From CASFRF01 sp031549345 (GTDB taxonomy: Bacteria; Verrucomicrobiota; Lentisphaeria; Victivallales; Victivallaceae), in NCBI GenBank assembly GCA_031549345.1, contig JAVBPY010000015.1, positions 1-64,000 of the forward strand: a stretch of DNA of 64,000 nucleotides, read 5' to 3'. Both the position numbers and the translations under genes were made by a program. Within the stretch, counting starts at the first letter, position 1; the number at the start of each line of letters is the position of its first letter. The notes under the pieces are model-generated. The model searched no databases. It was not told the DNA's origin and saw nothing but the letters and a program-made list of their open reading frames with translations. This document shows positions 7,738 through 16,818 of this stretch, in pieces.

Positions 7738-8352
7738 TTACTTCAGCGCGGCGATGAGCGCACGCGCGTCGTGCGCGATGGCGTCCAGCGCCTTGCCGGG
7801 TTTGTAAAGGCTCGAACCGATCCCCGCGCCGCAGCAAAGCGCGAGATACTCGCGCAGATTCCCCGCCCCTACCCCGCCGACCGCCATGATCGGAGCTTTC
7901 ACCACCGCCTGCAGATCTTTGATGTAGGCGATCGGGAAAGCCGTCGCGGGGAAGAGCTTCAAGTAATGCGCCCCCGCGCGGAGCGCTGTGAACGCTTCCG
8001 AAGGGGTCAGGAACCCGGGGATGGAGATCAGGTTTTGCGCCACGGTTTCCCGAATCACTTCCGCATCGGTATTCGGGGAAATGATGTACCGTCCGCCCGC
8101 TTTGGCGACGGCGCGCACATCGTCCGGCGAGAGCACAGTCCCCGCGCCGACAAGCACACGCCCATCGGTATGGAAATGCGCCGCCGCGCGGGCAATGCTG
8201 GTCAGTGCATCCGGGGAATTCAGCGGAATTTCCAGCATCCGGAACCCGGCGCTGTAAAGAGCGTCCCCCACCGCGATAACTTCGTCCGGCTGGACGCCGC
8301 GAAGGATGGCGATCAGGGGACACTCGGTTAGTTTTGCGCTGAAATTCTTCAT
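7738..8352 (-). CDS. 2-dehydro-3-deoxy-6-phospho(galacto/glucon)ate aldolase
   Basis: Class I aldolase of 204 residues that cleaves KDPG or KDPGal to pyruvate and glyceraldehyde 3-phosphate. PLIAILRGVQPDEV at the N-terminus, Glu41 in EIPLNS, and the Schiff-base Lys132 in YLKLFPA are all present. The ILRG and SPNTD signatures resemble DgoA more than Eda. The gene overlaps the KDG kinase gene by 4 bases, so kinase and aldolase form a two-step route from KDG or KDGal. It differs from the second aldolase at 27608-28267. Confidence 0.88.
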   Translation of the reverse strand: MKNFSAKLTECPLIAILRGVQPDEVIAVGDALYSAGFRMLEIPLNSPDALTSIARAAAHFHTDGRVLVGAGTVLSPDDVRAVAKAGGRYIISPNTDAEVIRETVAQNLISIPGFLTPSEAFTALRAGAHYLKLFPATAFPIAYIKDLQAVVKAPIMAVGGVGAGNLREYLALCCGAGIGSSLYKPGKALDAIAHDARALIAALK

Positions 8353-9449
8353 CGCGCCACCCGCCCGGAAGCGTTTCCTCCCATCAGGGCGACCACTTCG
8401 GCGACCGTGCTGTAGTTGTAATCGCCGGAAATGGAATGCTTGAGGCAGCTGGCCGCAACCGCAAAGCGGATCGCCGTTTCCGGCGCCGCATAGTCCTTGG
8501 AGTGGAGCGCGTAAATCAGCCCCGCGCAGAACGAGTCGCCGCCGCCGAACCGGTCCACAATGTTCCGGATTTCGTACGGGCTGTATGTGCCGTCCTTCGC
8601 CAAAGGCGCAAAAAACGCTTTATCGGTCGCAACGTCGTAAAGCATGCCGCCCCAATTGTTGTGGTTGGCCGAATAGCTTTCACGGAGTGTGATGGCGATG
8701 CGCTTGGCTTTCGGAAATTTCTTCGCGAGGGCACGGGCGACTTCCGTGTAGCCGGAAAGATTCAGTTCGCCTTCTTCGATCGAGCTGTCTTCGGCGGCGA
8801 TGCCGAACACATCGAACGCGTCTTCCTCGTTGCCGATGATGACGTCGGCATAGCGGACAATCTCCGTCATGCAGCGTTTCGCAAGCTCGCGCGGGGCCGT
8901 GCCCGGCTCCCAGTTCCAAAGCTTCTTGCGGAAGTTCAAATCGCAGGAAACGGTAACACCCATTTTCTCCGCCGCCGCCAGCAACGCCAGCATGGTTTCG
9001 TAAGCGTTGGAGCTCAGCGCGGGGGTGATCCCCGTTACATGCAAATGACGGATGTTCTCCAGCATCGCAACAAAATCGTAGTCCGCGGGCTTTGCTTCGG
9101 CAATGACCGAATGCTCACGGTCGTAAATCACGTTCGAGCCGCGCTGCACCGCGCCGTGTTCGGCATAATACACCCCCATGCGCCCGTTCTTGCGGAGGAG
9201 GACGCGATCCACATTCACGCCAATGCCGCGCAGCTGCTGCAAGCACGCGTCGGCAATCGGGTTGGCCGGAAGCGCGGTCAGGTAGCAGGACTGGAGTCCG
9301 AACATCGCCAGCGACGCGCACACGTTCGCTTCGCCGCCACCGTAGGTCGCCTCCAGCGCGCCGGGGAGCGCCTGTTTGAAGCGCTTCACGCCCGCGGGGG
9401 CCAAACGCAGCATCACTTCACCGAAACCGGCAATCATCTTCTCACTCAT
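8349..9449 (-). CDS. kdgK: 2-keto-3-deoxygluconate kinase (PfkB family)
   Basis: A 366-residue ribokinase-fold enzyme that phosphorylates KDG on C6. YGGGEANVC (36-44) is the substrate-side motif, DLNFRKKLW (170-178) is typical of KDG kinases, and GGGDSF gives catalytic Asp305. A GGGAG Shine-Dalgarno supports the start. It overlaps the MBL gene upstream by 8 bases and the aldolase downstream by 4 bases. Uronate or aldonate catabolism is the natural setting. Confidence 0.9.
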   Translation of the reverse strand: MSEKMIAGFGEVMLRLAPAGVKRFKQALPGALEATYGGGEANVCASLAMFGLQSCYLTALPANPIADACLQQLRGIGVNVDRVLLRKNGRMGVYYAEHGAVQRGSNVIYDREHSVIAEAKPADYDFVAMLENIRHLHVTGITPALSSNAYETMLALLAAAEKMGVTVSCDLNFRKKLWNWEPGTAPRELAKRCMTEIVRYADVIIGNEEDAFDVFGIAAEDSSIEEGELNLSGYTEVARALAKKFPKAKRIAITLRESYSANHNNWGGMLYDVATDKAFFAPLAKDGTYSPYEIRNIVDRFGGGDSFCAGLIYALHSKDYAAPETAIRFAVAASCLKHSISGDYNYSTVAEVVALMGGNASGRVAR

Positions 9450-10152
9450 TCCATACTCCCTTTTTGCATTTTCCGGCGGTCAGTTCAACCGCCTCGATTC
9501 CATATTCGGCACATCCGGCGAGAAACCGCGCGGGATCGGCCGTGTTTTCCTTGAACATGCCATAATGCATGGGGCTGGCACGGCGCGGCTTTTTGGCCGC
9601 AACCACACGCAGCGCCTCCAAATCGCTCATATTACCGAGCAAGCCATTGATACAGAGAATCATCCAGTCCACCCCTTCGGGGGCGGACCGGAAAAACGCA
9701 TCCGAACACAATGTGTCGCCGCTCAAATACAACCGCCTTGCGCCGCAGACAATTTCCAGCGCGATCGCCGCGGGTTTCCCGTGTTCGGCATACAACGCCT
9801 TCAACGTAAAAGGCCCCGCCTGAAACCGCCCGCCGGCATTCAACTCCAGTATCCGCCGGGGGGCGATTCCATCTTTCTCCGCCGCCTTCCGCACGCCCTC
9901 CGGGCCGATTAAAAGACAACGCGGCATTTTCGCCATCACCTCTTGCACCAACAAACCATCGTAATGATCCATGTGCGCATGGGTGCACACCCAGTAATCG
10001 GGCCGCAACGCTTCAGCCGGAAAGGGGGGCGGCATAAGGCGTGTCAACCCTTCCACCCTTTCGACCGCATCGCTGAAGTACGGGTCAACCACAAGACGAT
10101 AACCCGCCTCTTCCAGGAGGAATCCCCCCTGCCCCAGCCATGTCAAATCCAT
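9442..10152 (-). CDS. UlaG-like metallo-beta-lactamase-fold hydrolase
   Basis: A 236-residue protein with the zinc motif THAHMDHYDG (His58, His60, Asp62, His63), then LSGDT and PMHYGMF supplying later ligands. This is the COG2220 group that includes L-ascorbate-6-phosphate lactonase UlaG. Its place directly before KDG kinase suggests a sugar lactone or sugar-acid ester substrate, but the group is broad. It is cytoplasmic, with no signal peptide. Confidence 0.75.
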   Translation of the reverse strand: MDLTWLGQGGFLLEEAGYRLVVDPYFSDAVERVEGLTRLMPPPFPAEALRPDYWVCTHAHMDHYDGLLVQEVMAKMPRCLLIGPEGVRKAAEKDGIAPRRILELNAGGRFQAGPFTLKALYAEHGKPAAIALEIVCGARRLYLSGDTLCSDAFFRSAPEGVDWMILCINGLLGNMSDLEALRVVAAKKPRRASPMHYGMFKENTADPARFLAGCAEYGIEAVELTAGKCKKGVWNE

Positions 10153-10156
10153 TCTG

Positions 10157-11032
10157 CTACAACGCCGCCTTCATGTTTTCACGGATTTGCTCGAGCTCTT
10201 CCCGCGAAATGTACAATTTGGAAACAATATCGTTGCGCTTCGTCGATTCCTTTCCCTTATCGTCCGTCGAAACGACCGTTTCGATCACCGAGAGCAGGAA
10301 GGTTTCGCCGCAGCCGCAACTGTGCACCTCGACGATAATATACAGCGTGTCGCCCGAATTCGCCAGCCCCATTCCCAAAAGGGACGCGAATTGGTGCGCT
10401 TCGAGCTCTTCGCGTAAGGTAACGTAATCAATGGATGCGTCCAGACGGCGCGAAGTGAAAATAATGCCCGTCCATTTGCGGCAGCGCTCGCAAAACGCCT
10501 TGTCCGCGCACAACCCGAATGCAATCAACGTGCTCCCGAGCACAACAACCAGCCCCTCCACCGCCCACAGCGTATACAACCCGTAGCCGGAAATCACCGT
10601 TTTTCCGGCTTTTCCGATGGTCAGGTAGTTGTCCATCTTAGCTACCTCCACGGTCATGTATTGGATGATGGAGGGATTCAATGCTTTCAAAAAATGCGGC
10701 ACGGAAAAGACGCTGACATCTTTATGAAGCAAAACAACCCAATAAGCCCAGGCAAACCAGAGGGAGATAACGCCGATCGCCAGCCCGATCAGGAGCGTAA
10801 ACCCGTGGTTGCGGCTCCTGGCGCCCTTGGCGATCAGCGACGCAAGGAACCCGGCCCCCGCCGCCAGGCCGAGGGTGAAGAGCGCATTCACATAAATGAT
10901 CGGAATGTACCGCACCGCCGCCGCGTACAGGAGCGCCAGCGGAATCGAAGCCAGGACGCCGCCGGTAAACCAGATCAACAAACGAAGGACATCAATTTTT
11001 CCGGAGCGCCGATAGTACAAATTTTCCGTCAT
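10157..11032 (-). CDS. four-helix membrane protein with cytosolic Cys-containing domain (paralog A)
   Basis: The start at 11032 is preferred: GGAG sits six bases upstream and it aligns with the start of the neighbouring paralog. The 291-residue protein has four predicted membrane helices in the first 190 residues. The C-terminal domain of about 100 residues contains two cysteine pairs, CERC and CGCG, and a charged end. No family is recognised. It heads the operon with the MBL hydrolase, KDG kinase and aldolase (gaps of 4 bases or overlaps), from the promoter at 11075-11102. A metal-binding or sensory role is only a guess. Confidence 0.7.
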   Translation of the reverse strand: MTENLYYRRSGKIDVLRLLIWFTGGVLASIPLALLYAAAVRYIPIIYVNALFTLGLAAGAGFLASLIAKGARSRNHGFTLLIGLAIGVISLWFAWAYWVVLLHKDVSVFSVPHFLKALNPSIIQYMTVEVAKMDNYLTIGKAGKTVISGYGLYTLWAVEGLVVVLGSTLIAFGLCADKAFCERCRKWTGIIFTSRRLDASIDYVTLREELEAHQFASLLGMGLANSGDTLYIIVEVHSCGCGETFLLSVIETVVSTDDKGKESTKRNDIVSKLYISREELEQIRENMKAAL

Positions 11033-11074
11033 ACTCTTCTCCATTTTTTAAGTGTTTGTCCCTCCCTGGAGCAT

Positions 11075-11102
11075 AGTATACCACGCACCGGCGTGATTTC
11101 AA
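11075..11102 (-). promoter_or_regulatory. promoter of paralog A / MBL / kdgK operon
   Basis: Minus strand TTGAAA (11097-11102), 16 bases, TATACT (11075-11080). The spacer contains a small CACGC/GCGTG hairpin. The -35 box overlaps the stop codon of paralog B. The element is nearly identical to the promoter of paralog B at 11703-11730. Confidence 0.65.
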
Positions 11103-11674
11103 GGTTGGTTTTCAGATGATTTCAGATTCTCGTTGTTTTGTTCCGGCTCCGCGACCAACCCCAAGCCAATCAATGCGCTGCCGAATAAAAGCACCAGCGC
11201 CTCCAAAGTCCACAACATATAAAGCCCGCAGCCCAAAAACACCGCGGCCCTTTCCTTGCCTGCGGTAAGATGACTGTCCAATTGCACAAAAAAGCGGGCC
11301 TCTTGCAGGAAGACGGAAGGATGGAGCGCCAGCAGAAAACGCGATACGGAAAAAATACCCCCCTCCGGCTGACGCAAGAGATACCAGAAGGCCCAGGAAA
11401 ACCAGAGTACAACAACGCCGAGCACCAGACCAATCAAGATCGTGACCCCCTTCTTGCGGTCTTTGCCCGCTTGGGGAATCAGCGAAGCGATGAATCCGAC
11501 GCCCAGCGCCAATGAAAAGGTACAGAGCGCGTTCACATAACCGATCATGGAATACCGCACCGCCGTCGCGTACAGGAACGAAAGCGGAATCAATGCAAAA
11601 ACGCCGCCCGCGAACCGGAGGAGCGAACGCAGGGCATCCATTTTTCCGGAATATCGATACAATAAATTTCCCAT
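11099..11674 (-). CDS. four-helix membrane protein, shorter duplicate (paralog B)
   Basis: A 191-residue protein whose helices align along their length with paralog A: YRYSGKMDALRSLLRFAGGV against YRRSGKIDVLRLLIWFTGGV. It stops right after the fourth helix and lacks the cysteine-containing C-terminal domain. The last residues are Asn/Glu-rich. A GGGGAG Shine-Dalgarno precedes the ATG. Gene and promoter were duplicated together. Confidence 0.7.
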   Translation of the reverse strand: MGNLLYRYSGKMDALRSLLRFAGGVFALIPLSFLYATAVRYSMIGYVNALCTFSLALGVGFIASLIPQAGKDRKKGVTILIGLVLGVVVLWFSWAFWYLLRQPEGGIFSVSRFLLALHPSVFLQEARFFVQLDSHLTAGKERAAVFLGCGLYMLWTLEALVLLFGSALIGLGLVAEPEQNNENLKSSENQP

Positions 11675-11702
11675 CGTACTCCCCGCTTTGCATAACTGTT
11701 CT

Positions 11703-11730
11703 AGTATACCACGCTCTGAAATGATTTCAA
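11703..11730 (-). promoter_or_regulatory. promoter of paralog B
   Basis: Minus strand TTGAAA (11725-11730), 16 bases, TATACT (11703-11708). Both boxes, the spacing, and the bases GCGTGG before the -10 match the paralog A promoter. Confidence 0.65.
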
Positions 11731-11732
11731 GG

Positions 11733-11760
11733 TTGATTTTGAAAGGATTCGGATTATATT
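11733..11760 (+). promoter_or_regulatory. promoter of the glycosyltransferase gene
   Basis: TTGATT, 16 bases, TATATT, ending 26 bases before the ATG at 11787. Its -35 box is two bases from the -35 box of the opposite-strand promoter at 11703-11730, so the two polymerases would compete for this site. Confidence 0.55.
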
Positions 11761-11786
11761 ATAAGGAAGGCTATCCGAGGTTTTCC

Positions 11787-12758
11787 ATGAATCCTTTTTT
11801 TGCGTTGAATTATAAAAATTACCTGCCCGCCTTGATGATCAGCACGAATCCGATGATCGTGGCCGTCCAGGAATACGATTTCCTGACGCAGACCGCCGCG
11901 TTCGTCGCCGCGTTGCGTGTTGCCGGGAAAGGTTATCTTTTGCTGCAACTGAGCAATCAGCGGGAAACGCCCGACTCCGTTGCAACGCTTGCAGCAATAC
12001 TCAAAGGAGTCAAGGCGCAGCTTCCAAAGCTGGATATTGTTGTTTTAACCGATACACCGCGCGAACAATCCGCGCTGGCAAAAGCGGGGATCACAACCTG
12101 CTTCTGCCACCAGAGCGCGCTCCTCGACGAGCGCCGGTATCCGCTCATTGAATCGCCGGGAAAAACGTGCGACGCTGTTTACTTTGCCCCCATTGTACCG
12201 GAAAACCGCCACGCGCTCGCGGCGGAAATCCCCTCGTTGTGCCTGATCGGAAGCTTTACCGATGAGGCTTACGGGCAAACCACACTGGCCGCACTCCCGC
12301 AGGCCAGCTGGATCCGGAATCCTTCCGCAAGCCGCCTTTCCCGGGAAATCGCCGCCGCGTGGTGCGGACTGAGCCTTTCGGCTGAAGAGGGCGCACATTT
12401 CCGCTCCACGGAATATCTTCTTCGCGGCATCCCGGTTGTCAACACCCCGAACCGGGGCGGACGCGACGAGGTCATGCCCGCATTCGCCGTCAAAACAGTG
12501 GAGCCGACTCCCGCCGCCATCGCCCGCGCCGTCGCGGAATGGAAACGCAGCGCCCCGCCGCCCGGGGAAATACGCCGCGCAGTCCTGGAAAAACTACAAC
12601 CGCACCGCGATCGTTTGACCAACCTTATCGCGCAAATTTTTCACGAAAACGGGAACTTCAGCGATGCGCCAAGCCGATTCCGGCACAAACTCGGACTCGG
12701 AGAAACACCCTCGCACTATACGCTGTACCGTTACGGCTTGCTGCGCGCGGACGGCTGA
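11787..12758 (+). CDS. putative glycosyltransferase
   Basis: A 323-residue protein. The start at 11787 is chosen for GAGG seven bases upstream. The C-terminal half has the GT-B donor-site pattern: LCLIGSFTDE, then FRSTEYLLRGIPVVNTPNRG with the Glu and the GRD that follow. The N-terminal half lacks a clear acceptor signature. Donor and acceptor are unknown. It overlaps the convergent beta-helix gene by 28 bases at the 3' end. Confidence 0.7.
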   Translation: MNPFFALNYKNYLPALMISTNPMIVAVQEYDFLTQTAAFVAALRVAGKGYLLLQLSNQRETPDSVATLAAILKGVKAQLPKLDIVVLTDTPREQSALAKAGITTCFCHQSALLDERRYPLIESPGKTCDAVYFAPIVPENRHALAAEIPSLCLIGSFTDEAYGQTTLAALPQASWIRNPSASRLSREIAAAWCGLSLSAEEGAHFRSTEYLLRGIPVVNTPNRGGRDEVMPAFAVKTVEPTPAAIARAVAEWKRSAPPPGEIRRAVLEKLQPHRDRLTNLIAQIFHENGNFSDAPSRFRHKLGLGETPSHYTLYRYGLLRADG

Positions 12759-14860
12759 CGGATTCCGGCGCAATCCAGCGTCCGCGCGGTATCCGGAAAT
12801 CGTCCGCGCAAGGGAGAATCATCACGCAAATGAAAATCCCGTTTTTCCAGGCTCACAAACATCGGATCGCCCCAGACGGAACCCATATCGTGCCCGAGCG
12901 CCCGCCATTCCGCAAATGTCGCCGACCATGCCGGATGGGAGAACTCAAACCATTCCGGAATGTTTTTCGCGAACGGCAGCGCCGCATCCGGCGCGGGGTC
13001 ATAAAAGAAATTTCCGTCCGAATAAAATTCTTCCGTCCCCAACGTTTCCCGCGCTTGCGTCAAGAAAAAAGTATTGCCGCTCTGCACAAGCACGTTCCCG
13101 AAAAAATTGATGTTTTTCCTGTAATGTTCACCGGGCAAAAGATTCTTGTCATCGCGGTCCGTAAGACCGCAACTGATGCGGAGCCCCGACTCCCCATTGA
13201 ATGCGCAAAGATTGTAACGGAAAATATTTTCCCGCCCGTAGTGTTGATGCAAACCGTCGCGTGAACAATCATGGCAAATGTTCTCCTCCACAACAATGTG
13301 GGAAGATCCTTCGTCGGTATATACCCCCCACCCGCCGTAAAACCGGCAGTTGATGTCGTGGATATGGTTGTTGTAGACACGCGTGCCGGGCTGAATACCG
13401 AGAAGATACACACCGCCCATGTCGCAAAGCATCCCGTGCCCGAGATCATGAATATGGTTGTAACCGATTTTGACGTCGTGTGCTGAATTCGGCGCAAAGC
13501 CCCAACTCCAGCCGCACGAAATGCCGCTGTAATATAAATCGTGGATGTGATTGTGTTCGATGACCGAATCGGAGACGTGTCCCAGGAGAATTCCCACGCT
13601 GCAGCGGCTGTCGCGTCCACATTCTGCAATGTGGTTGTCGGTGATAATCAAGCGCCGCGTGCACAACATTGGCTCTTCTTTCAGCACCGAGTCTGCGCCG
13701 CCGGAAGCGGTGATTCCTCCTCCGCCCAGGTTCAAAAAATCGTTGTTCTCTATGCGGATGGAGTCGCATCCCCCGCCAACAAGCACACCGTACCAGCCCG
13801 AATTCGTGAAACGGCAGCCGCAAATCGCCAAGTCAGCCGCATAAAATAAACTGATGATTCCCGGGAGATGCGCCGCCGCCTGCGGCGAACCGCCGAAACG
13901 GCCGGAGGCGTGATTGGAGCGCACCCAACGGGAGAGAATGAATTCGTTCCGCGGATCTTCCGCCACCGGATTGTGAAAATCGTAAGCCGTCCTGACCTCG
14001 GGGCGGGGCGCGCCCGCATGCCGAAATGCAATTCCCTCGAAACGGATGAAACGGACCGGATTACCGGGCTTCCCACGGAAAACAACAAGGGCCCCCGTTG
14101 CCGGCACAAATGCCTCGATGGAGTCGGGTGTTTCGCCCGGCTTCGGCAAGTACCAGATTTCCCCGGCTTGGCGGTCGAAATAATATTCTCCGGGCTCCGT
14201 CATTTTTTCACGCACGTTTTCCCAAAAATAACGGGTATGCGCCGGATCGATTTCAAAACGAGTGTTCAAACTGAACAAAACCGCGCCGCTCTCCGGTTCG
14301 AAACGCTCCACGGGCAATCGACAATCGGTCCATTTTTGCAACAAAACCGCCTCGATTCCAGCAGGATCGTTCCAGTCGTTCGACCAGTCCGCCGGGGCGG
14401 GGATAAAACTGTCGCAGGCGGTGAACAAACGCCCGGTAACAGGCCGCGTCGTCCCCGCCGGCGTCAGAACATCCGGGTATTTGGGCCATATGGAACGCGT
14501 ACGCCGTTCCCCGTTCACAAAAAGCTGTCGCACAGGCCCCATCGCAAGCGCCCGCGCCGGAACCGGTGCAATCCAGACAATCTTGCCCTGGTGTTCGGCA
14601 ACGCGCCAATTGGTTAAACGCGCCCCTCCATCGAGAATCGGCTGTTCTCCCGGAGCCGCGCGAACCGTCAGCGGCCACGCGTCGAGTTCCGTAAAATACA
14701 GAGGGGCGGACTGTTCGTAAACGCCGCCCCCGAGTTCGATGACAAAATCCCGTGCCGCCTCACCGCGCGTCCGGAGGTCGCGCCATCGGCGCAACGCCCC
14801 TTCCAGCGAATGCAGCTCCCCCGGGCCCCCCGGCGGCGTTACCGTCAGCATCGAAACCAT
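12731..14860 (-). CDS. right-handed parallel beta-helix protein, putative glycoside hydrolase or lyase
   Basis: A 709-residue protein. The start at 14860 has GAGG seven bases upstream; an ATG six bases earlier lacks spacing. The N-terminus carries FVIELGGGVYEQSAPLYF and RQLFVNGERRTRSIWP. The middle and end are a series of beta-helix rungs, with repeats such as IEHNHIHDLYYSGISCG, YNHIHDLGHGM and YNNHIHDINCRFYGG. This layout is seen in GH141 and related beta-helix enzymes. There is no signal peptide, which implies a cytoplasmic substrate. It is the last gene of the unit with UppP and the double-HTH regulator. Confidence 0.75.
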   Translation of the reverse strand: MVSMLTVTPPGGPGELHSLEGALRRWRDLRTRGEAARDFVIELGGGVYEQSAPLYFTELDAWPLTVRAAPGEQPILDGGARLTNWRVAEHQGKIVWIAPVPARALAMGPVRQLFVNGERRTRSIWPKYPDVLTPAGTTRPVTGRLFTACDSFIPAPADWSNDWNDPAGIEAVLLQKWTDCRLPVERFEPESGAVLFSLNTRFEIDPAHTRYFWENVREKMTEPGEYYFDRQAGEIWYLPKPGETPDSIEAFVPATGALVVFRGKPGNPVRFIRFEGIAFRHAGAPRPEVRTAYDFHNPVAEDPRNEFILSRWVRSNHASGRFGGSPQAAAHLPGIISLFYAADLAICGCRFTNSGWYGVLVGGGCDSIRIENNDFLNLGGGGITASGGADSVLKEEPMLCTRRLIITDNHIAECGRDSRCSVGILLGHVSDSVIEHNHIHDLYYSGISCGWSWGFAPNSAHDVKIGYNHIHDLGHGMLCDMGGVYLLGIQPGTRVYNNHIHDINCRFYGGWGVYTDEGSSHIVVEENICHDCSRDGLHQHYGRENIFRYNLCAFNGESGLRISCGLTDRDDKNLLPGEHYRKNINFFGNVLVQSGNTFFLTQARETLGTEEFYSDGNFFYDPAPDAALPFAKNIPEWFEFSHPAWSATFAEWRALGHDMGSVWGDPMFVSLEKRDFHLRDDSPLRGRFPDTARTLDCAGIRQPSARSKP

Positions 14861-14870
14861 GGGCATACCT

Positions 14871-15686
14871 CTAATTGATTAATTGCCAGACACGCCAGGC
14901 GATAACCAGCGCGCCGAAAGTGTAAAGATACCAGGAAAATATTGCAAGCCGCCCTCCCCGCAGGAGTTTCAGCAGCAGCAGCAAGGAGAAGTAGCCCACG
15001 ATCGCCGAAAGAACGAAGCCGGTTGCAAGCAGCGGCCACGCCATCGGCATGGCGTCCGTTTCTTTTCCGGAGAGCATGTCCTTCAATTCCAGAAGCGCCG
15101 CACCCCCGATGGCGGGAATCGCCAGAAGGAAAGAAAAACGCATCGCGTCCGCACGCCGAAGACCGGCGAAAAGCCCCGCGGAGATCGTCGAACCGGAGCG
15201 CGAAAGCCCCGGCCATATCGCAACCCCCTGCATCAGGCCCACCCCGAGAGCTTGTTTCCAGGACATTTCCTCCAAGGGCGTCCCTGTTTCCGAGTGCCCC
15301 GCCGCGCCGCGCGGGCTGGAAAGCTGCAAAAGAAGGGCGGTCAGGAGAAACCCCGCGCCGATGACCAGCGGCTCCCCGAAGATCGGCCCGACCAATCCGC
15401 TTTTTTTCAATGCAATCCCGACGACTCCGGCGGGGATCGACCCCAAAATCACCATCCACGCCACGCGAAAACGGCGCGGCGCAAGATAGGAAAGAAGCTC
15501 TCGGAAATAGAAAATAACAATCGAAAGGAGCGTCCCGGCGTGGAGAACAATGCCGAGCGCAAGACTCTTGTCCGCATCGAACCCCATCCACATCCCGTAG
15601 ATGGCAAGATGCCCGGAAGAGCTAATCGGCAAAAATTCCGCCACGCCCTGCGCCACAGCCAGCAGAACGACAAACAACCAATCCAT
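14871..15686 (-). CDS. uppP: undecaprenyl-diphosphatase
   Basis: An integral membrane phosphatase that recycles undecaprenyl pyrophosphate for peptidoglycan and surface glycans. The 271-residue length and hydrophobic pattern are normal. Both signature motifs are present: AEFLPISSSGHL near residue 17 and PGLSRSGST near residue 160. It is 12 bases from a small membrane gene upstream and 10 bases from the beta-helix gene downstream. Confidence 0.95.
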   Translation of the reverse strand: MDWLFVVLLAVAQGVAEFLPISSSGHLAIYGMWMGFDADKSLALGIVLHAGTLLSIVIFYFRELLSYLAPRRFRVAWMVILGSIPAGVVGIALKKSGLVGPIFGEPLVIGAGFLLTALLLQLSSPRGAAGHSETGTPLEEMSWKQALGVGLMQGVAIWPGLSRSGSTISAGLFAGLRRADAMRFSFLLAIPAIGGAALLELKDMLSGKETDAMPMAWPLLATGFVLSAIVGYFSLLLLLKLLRGGRLAIFSWYLYTFGALVIAWRVWQLIN

Positions 15687-15698
15687 ACTTCTCTTTCA

Positions 15699-15920
15699 TC
15701 AAGGAATCAGGCGCCGGCCTTTTTCCTTCAGCTCCAAAGCTTCTTTTTTTACTTTTTCCGCCTGGCCTGCCACGTCTTCCGGAGTGAGATGGCGCTCTTC
15801 CAGCCGGTCATAATACAACCAGACCAGAAGCGCGCCCAAAACCACGCCGACAACCAGACAGCCGCAAGAACCTGTAATGCAGCCGAGCTTCAAAAAAAAG
15901 CTCCGTCCATTACTCGGCAT
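15699..15920 (-). CDS. small single-pass membrane protein
   Basis: A 73-residue protein with a Gly/Cys/Val-rich membrane helix at about residues 11-36 (containing CITGSCGC), followed by a charged amphipathic helix of about 30 residues. No family is recognised. It overlaps the upstream regulator gene by 11 bases and precedes uppP, so it is co-expressed with both. Confidence 0.65.
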   Translation of the reverse strand: MPSNGRSFFLKLGCITGSCGCLVVGVVLGALLVWLYYDRLEERHLTPEDVAGQAEKVKKEALELKEKGRRLIP

Positions 15921-16818
15921 CCGTCGTCAGGAGCATCACCGCTAGAACGGGAATATAGGCGCCCAAATCCACCGGGCCCGCATTGGGTTCGGATATCTGG
16001 AATTCGACACAACCGTTTTTCCTGCATTCGCACAAACGAAACTTCTCAGCGGCATCACGTCCCAAAACAAGTTTCTTTGCGTTGCTGCCGAACTCGTCAA
16101 ACAAGAAAAGCTGCACGGCGCCTTTCCACGCAAGTCCAAGGTCGCGACCGCGGCACGGCAGAACGCTCGTTCCCGCGGGAAAACCTTCGGGACGCGGCAT
16201 GCGCCCAACCGCGTGCCGCGCGGCAAAAGCGGAAACCGGCTGATTGAAACGGTAGGAGGAAAGAACATCCATGTTCAAAACAGGCATAAAATTGCCCCCT
16301 CCATAACTTGTCGCAGCTTCGCAAGCCTCCAGGTTTTCCTCCAGAATACCGTCCGCCTCGACGAGCAAAAGCGCCTCGCCAAGGGGAAATCCAAGGTGTT
16401 CGGCAAGAGAACGCATCTCCTCCGGTGTGGGAGAAACCTCAAGACTGTTTTCAAAGAGCCGGAGCTGGCCCACGGGGATGCCGGTCATCTGCCCGAGCTT
16501 CGCGTAAGAGAGCCCGGCCGCCATCCGTTTTTCCATGATATAAATACCAAGCTTGGAGCGCAGAAGCTCCCCGCCCGCCCGGATACGGGCAACCAGAACC
16601 TTCAGCTCCATTTCTTTTTCCCGGCCGATGCGGAGCATCCGGACCATGGTTTCGATCTGGCTCACGCTCGGCGTGATTTTCCCGCTGATAATCTGGGAAA
16701 CGGCGGAATCGGTTATTCCCATTGCCACAGCCAGGGTGCCCTGGCGCATTTTCTGCGCCGCGAGAAAAGCCCGGATCAAGTTGCTGAAACGCTGCTTATA
16801 AACCAATACATTACCCAT
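15910..16818 (-). CDS. XRE-type regulator with two HTH domains
   Basis: A 302-residue protein. A first helix-turn-helix (about residues 10-66) contains GTLAVAMGITDSAVSQIISG. A second (about 88-147) contains LSYAKLGQMTGIPVGQLRLF. The C-terminal 130 residues contain AFAARHAVGRMPRPEGFPAG and CRGRDLGLAWKG, loosely like a LexA/S24-type sensor region, but no Ser-Lys dyad can be assigned. AAGGAG precedes the ATG. As first gene of the uppP unit it is probably autoregulatory. Confidence 0.75.
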   Translation of the reverse strand: MGNVLVYKQRFSNLIRAFLAAQKMRQGTLAVAMGITDSAVSQIISGKITPSVSQIETMVRMLRIGREKEMELKVLVARIRAGGELLRSKLGIYIMEKRMAAGLSYAKLGQMTGIPVGQLRLFENSLEVSPTPEEMRSLAEHLGFPLGEALLLVEADGILEENLEACEAATSYGGGNFMPVLNMDVLSSYRFNQPVSAFAARHAVGRMPRPEGFPAGTSVLPCRGRDLGLAWKGAVQLFLFDEFGSNAKKLVLGRDAAEKFRLCECRKNGCVEFQISEPNAGPVDLGAYIPVLAVMLLTTDAE

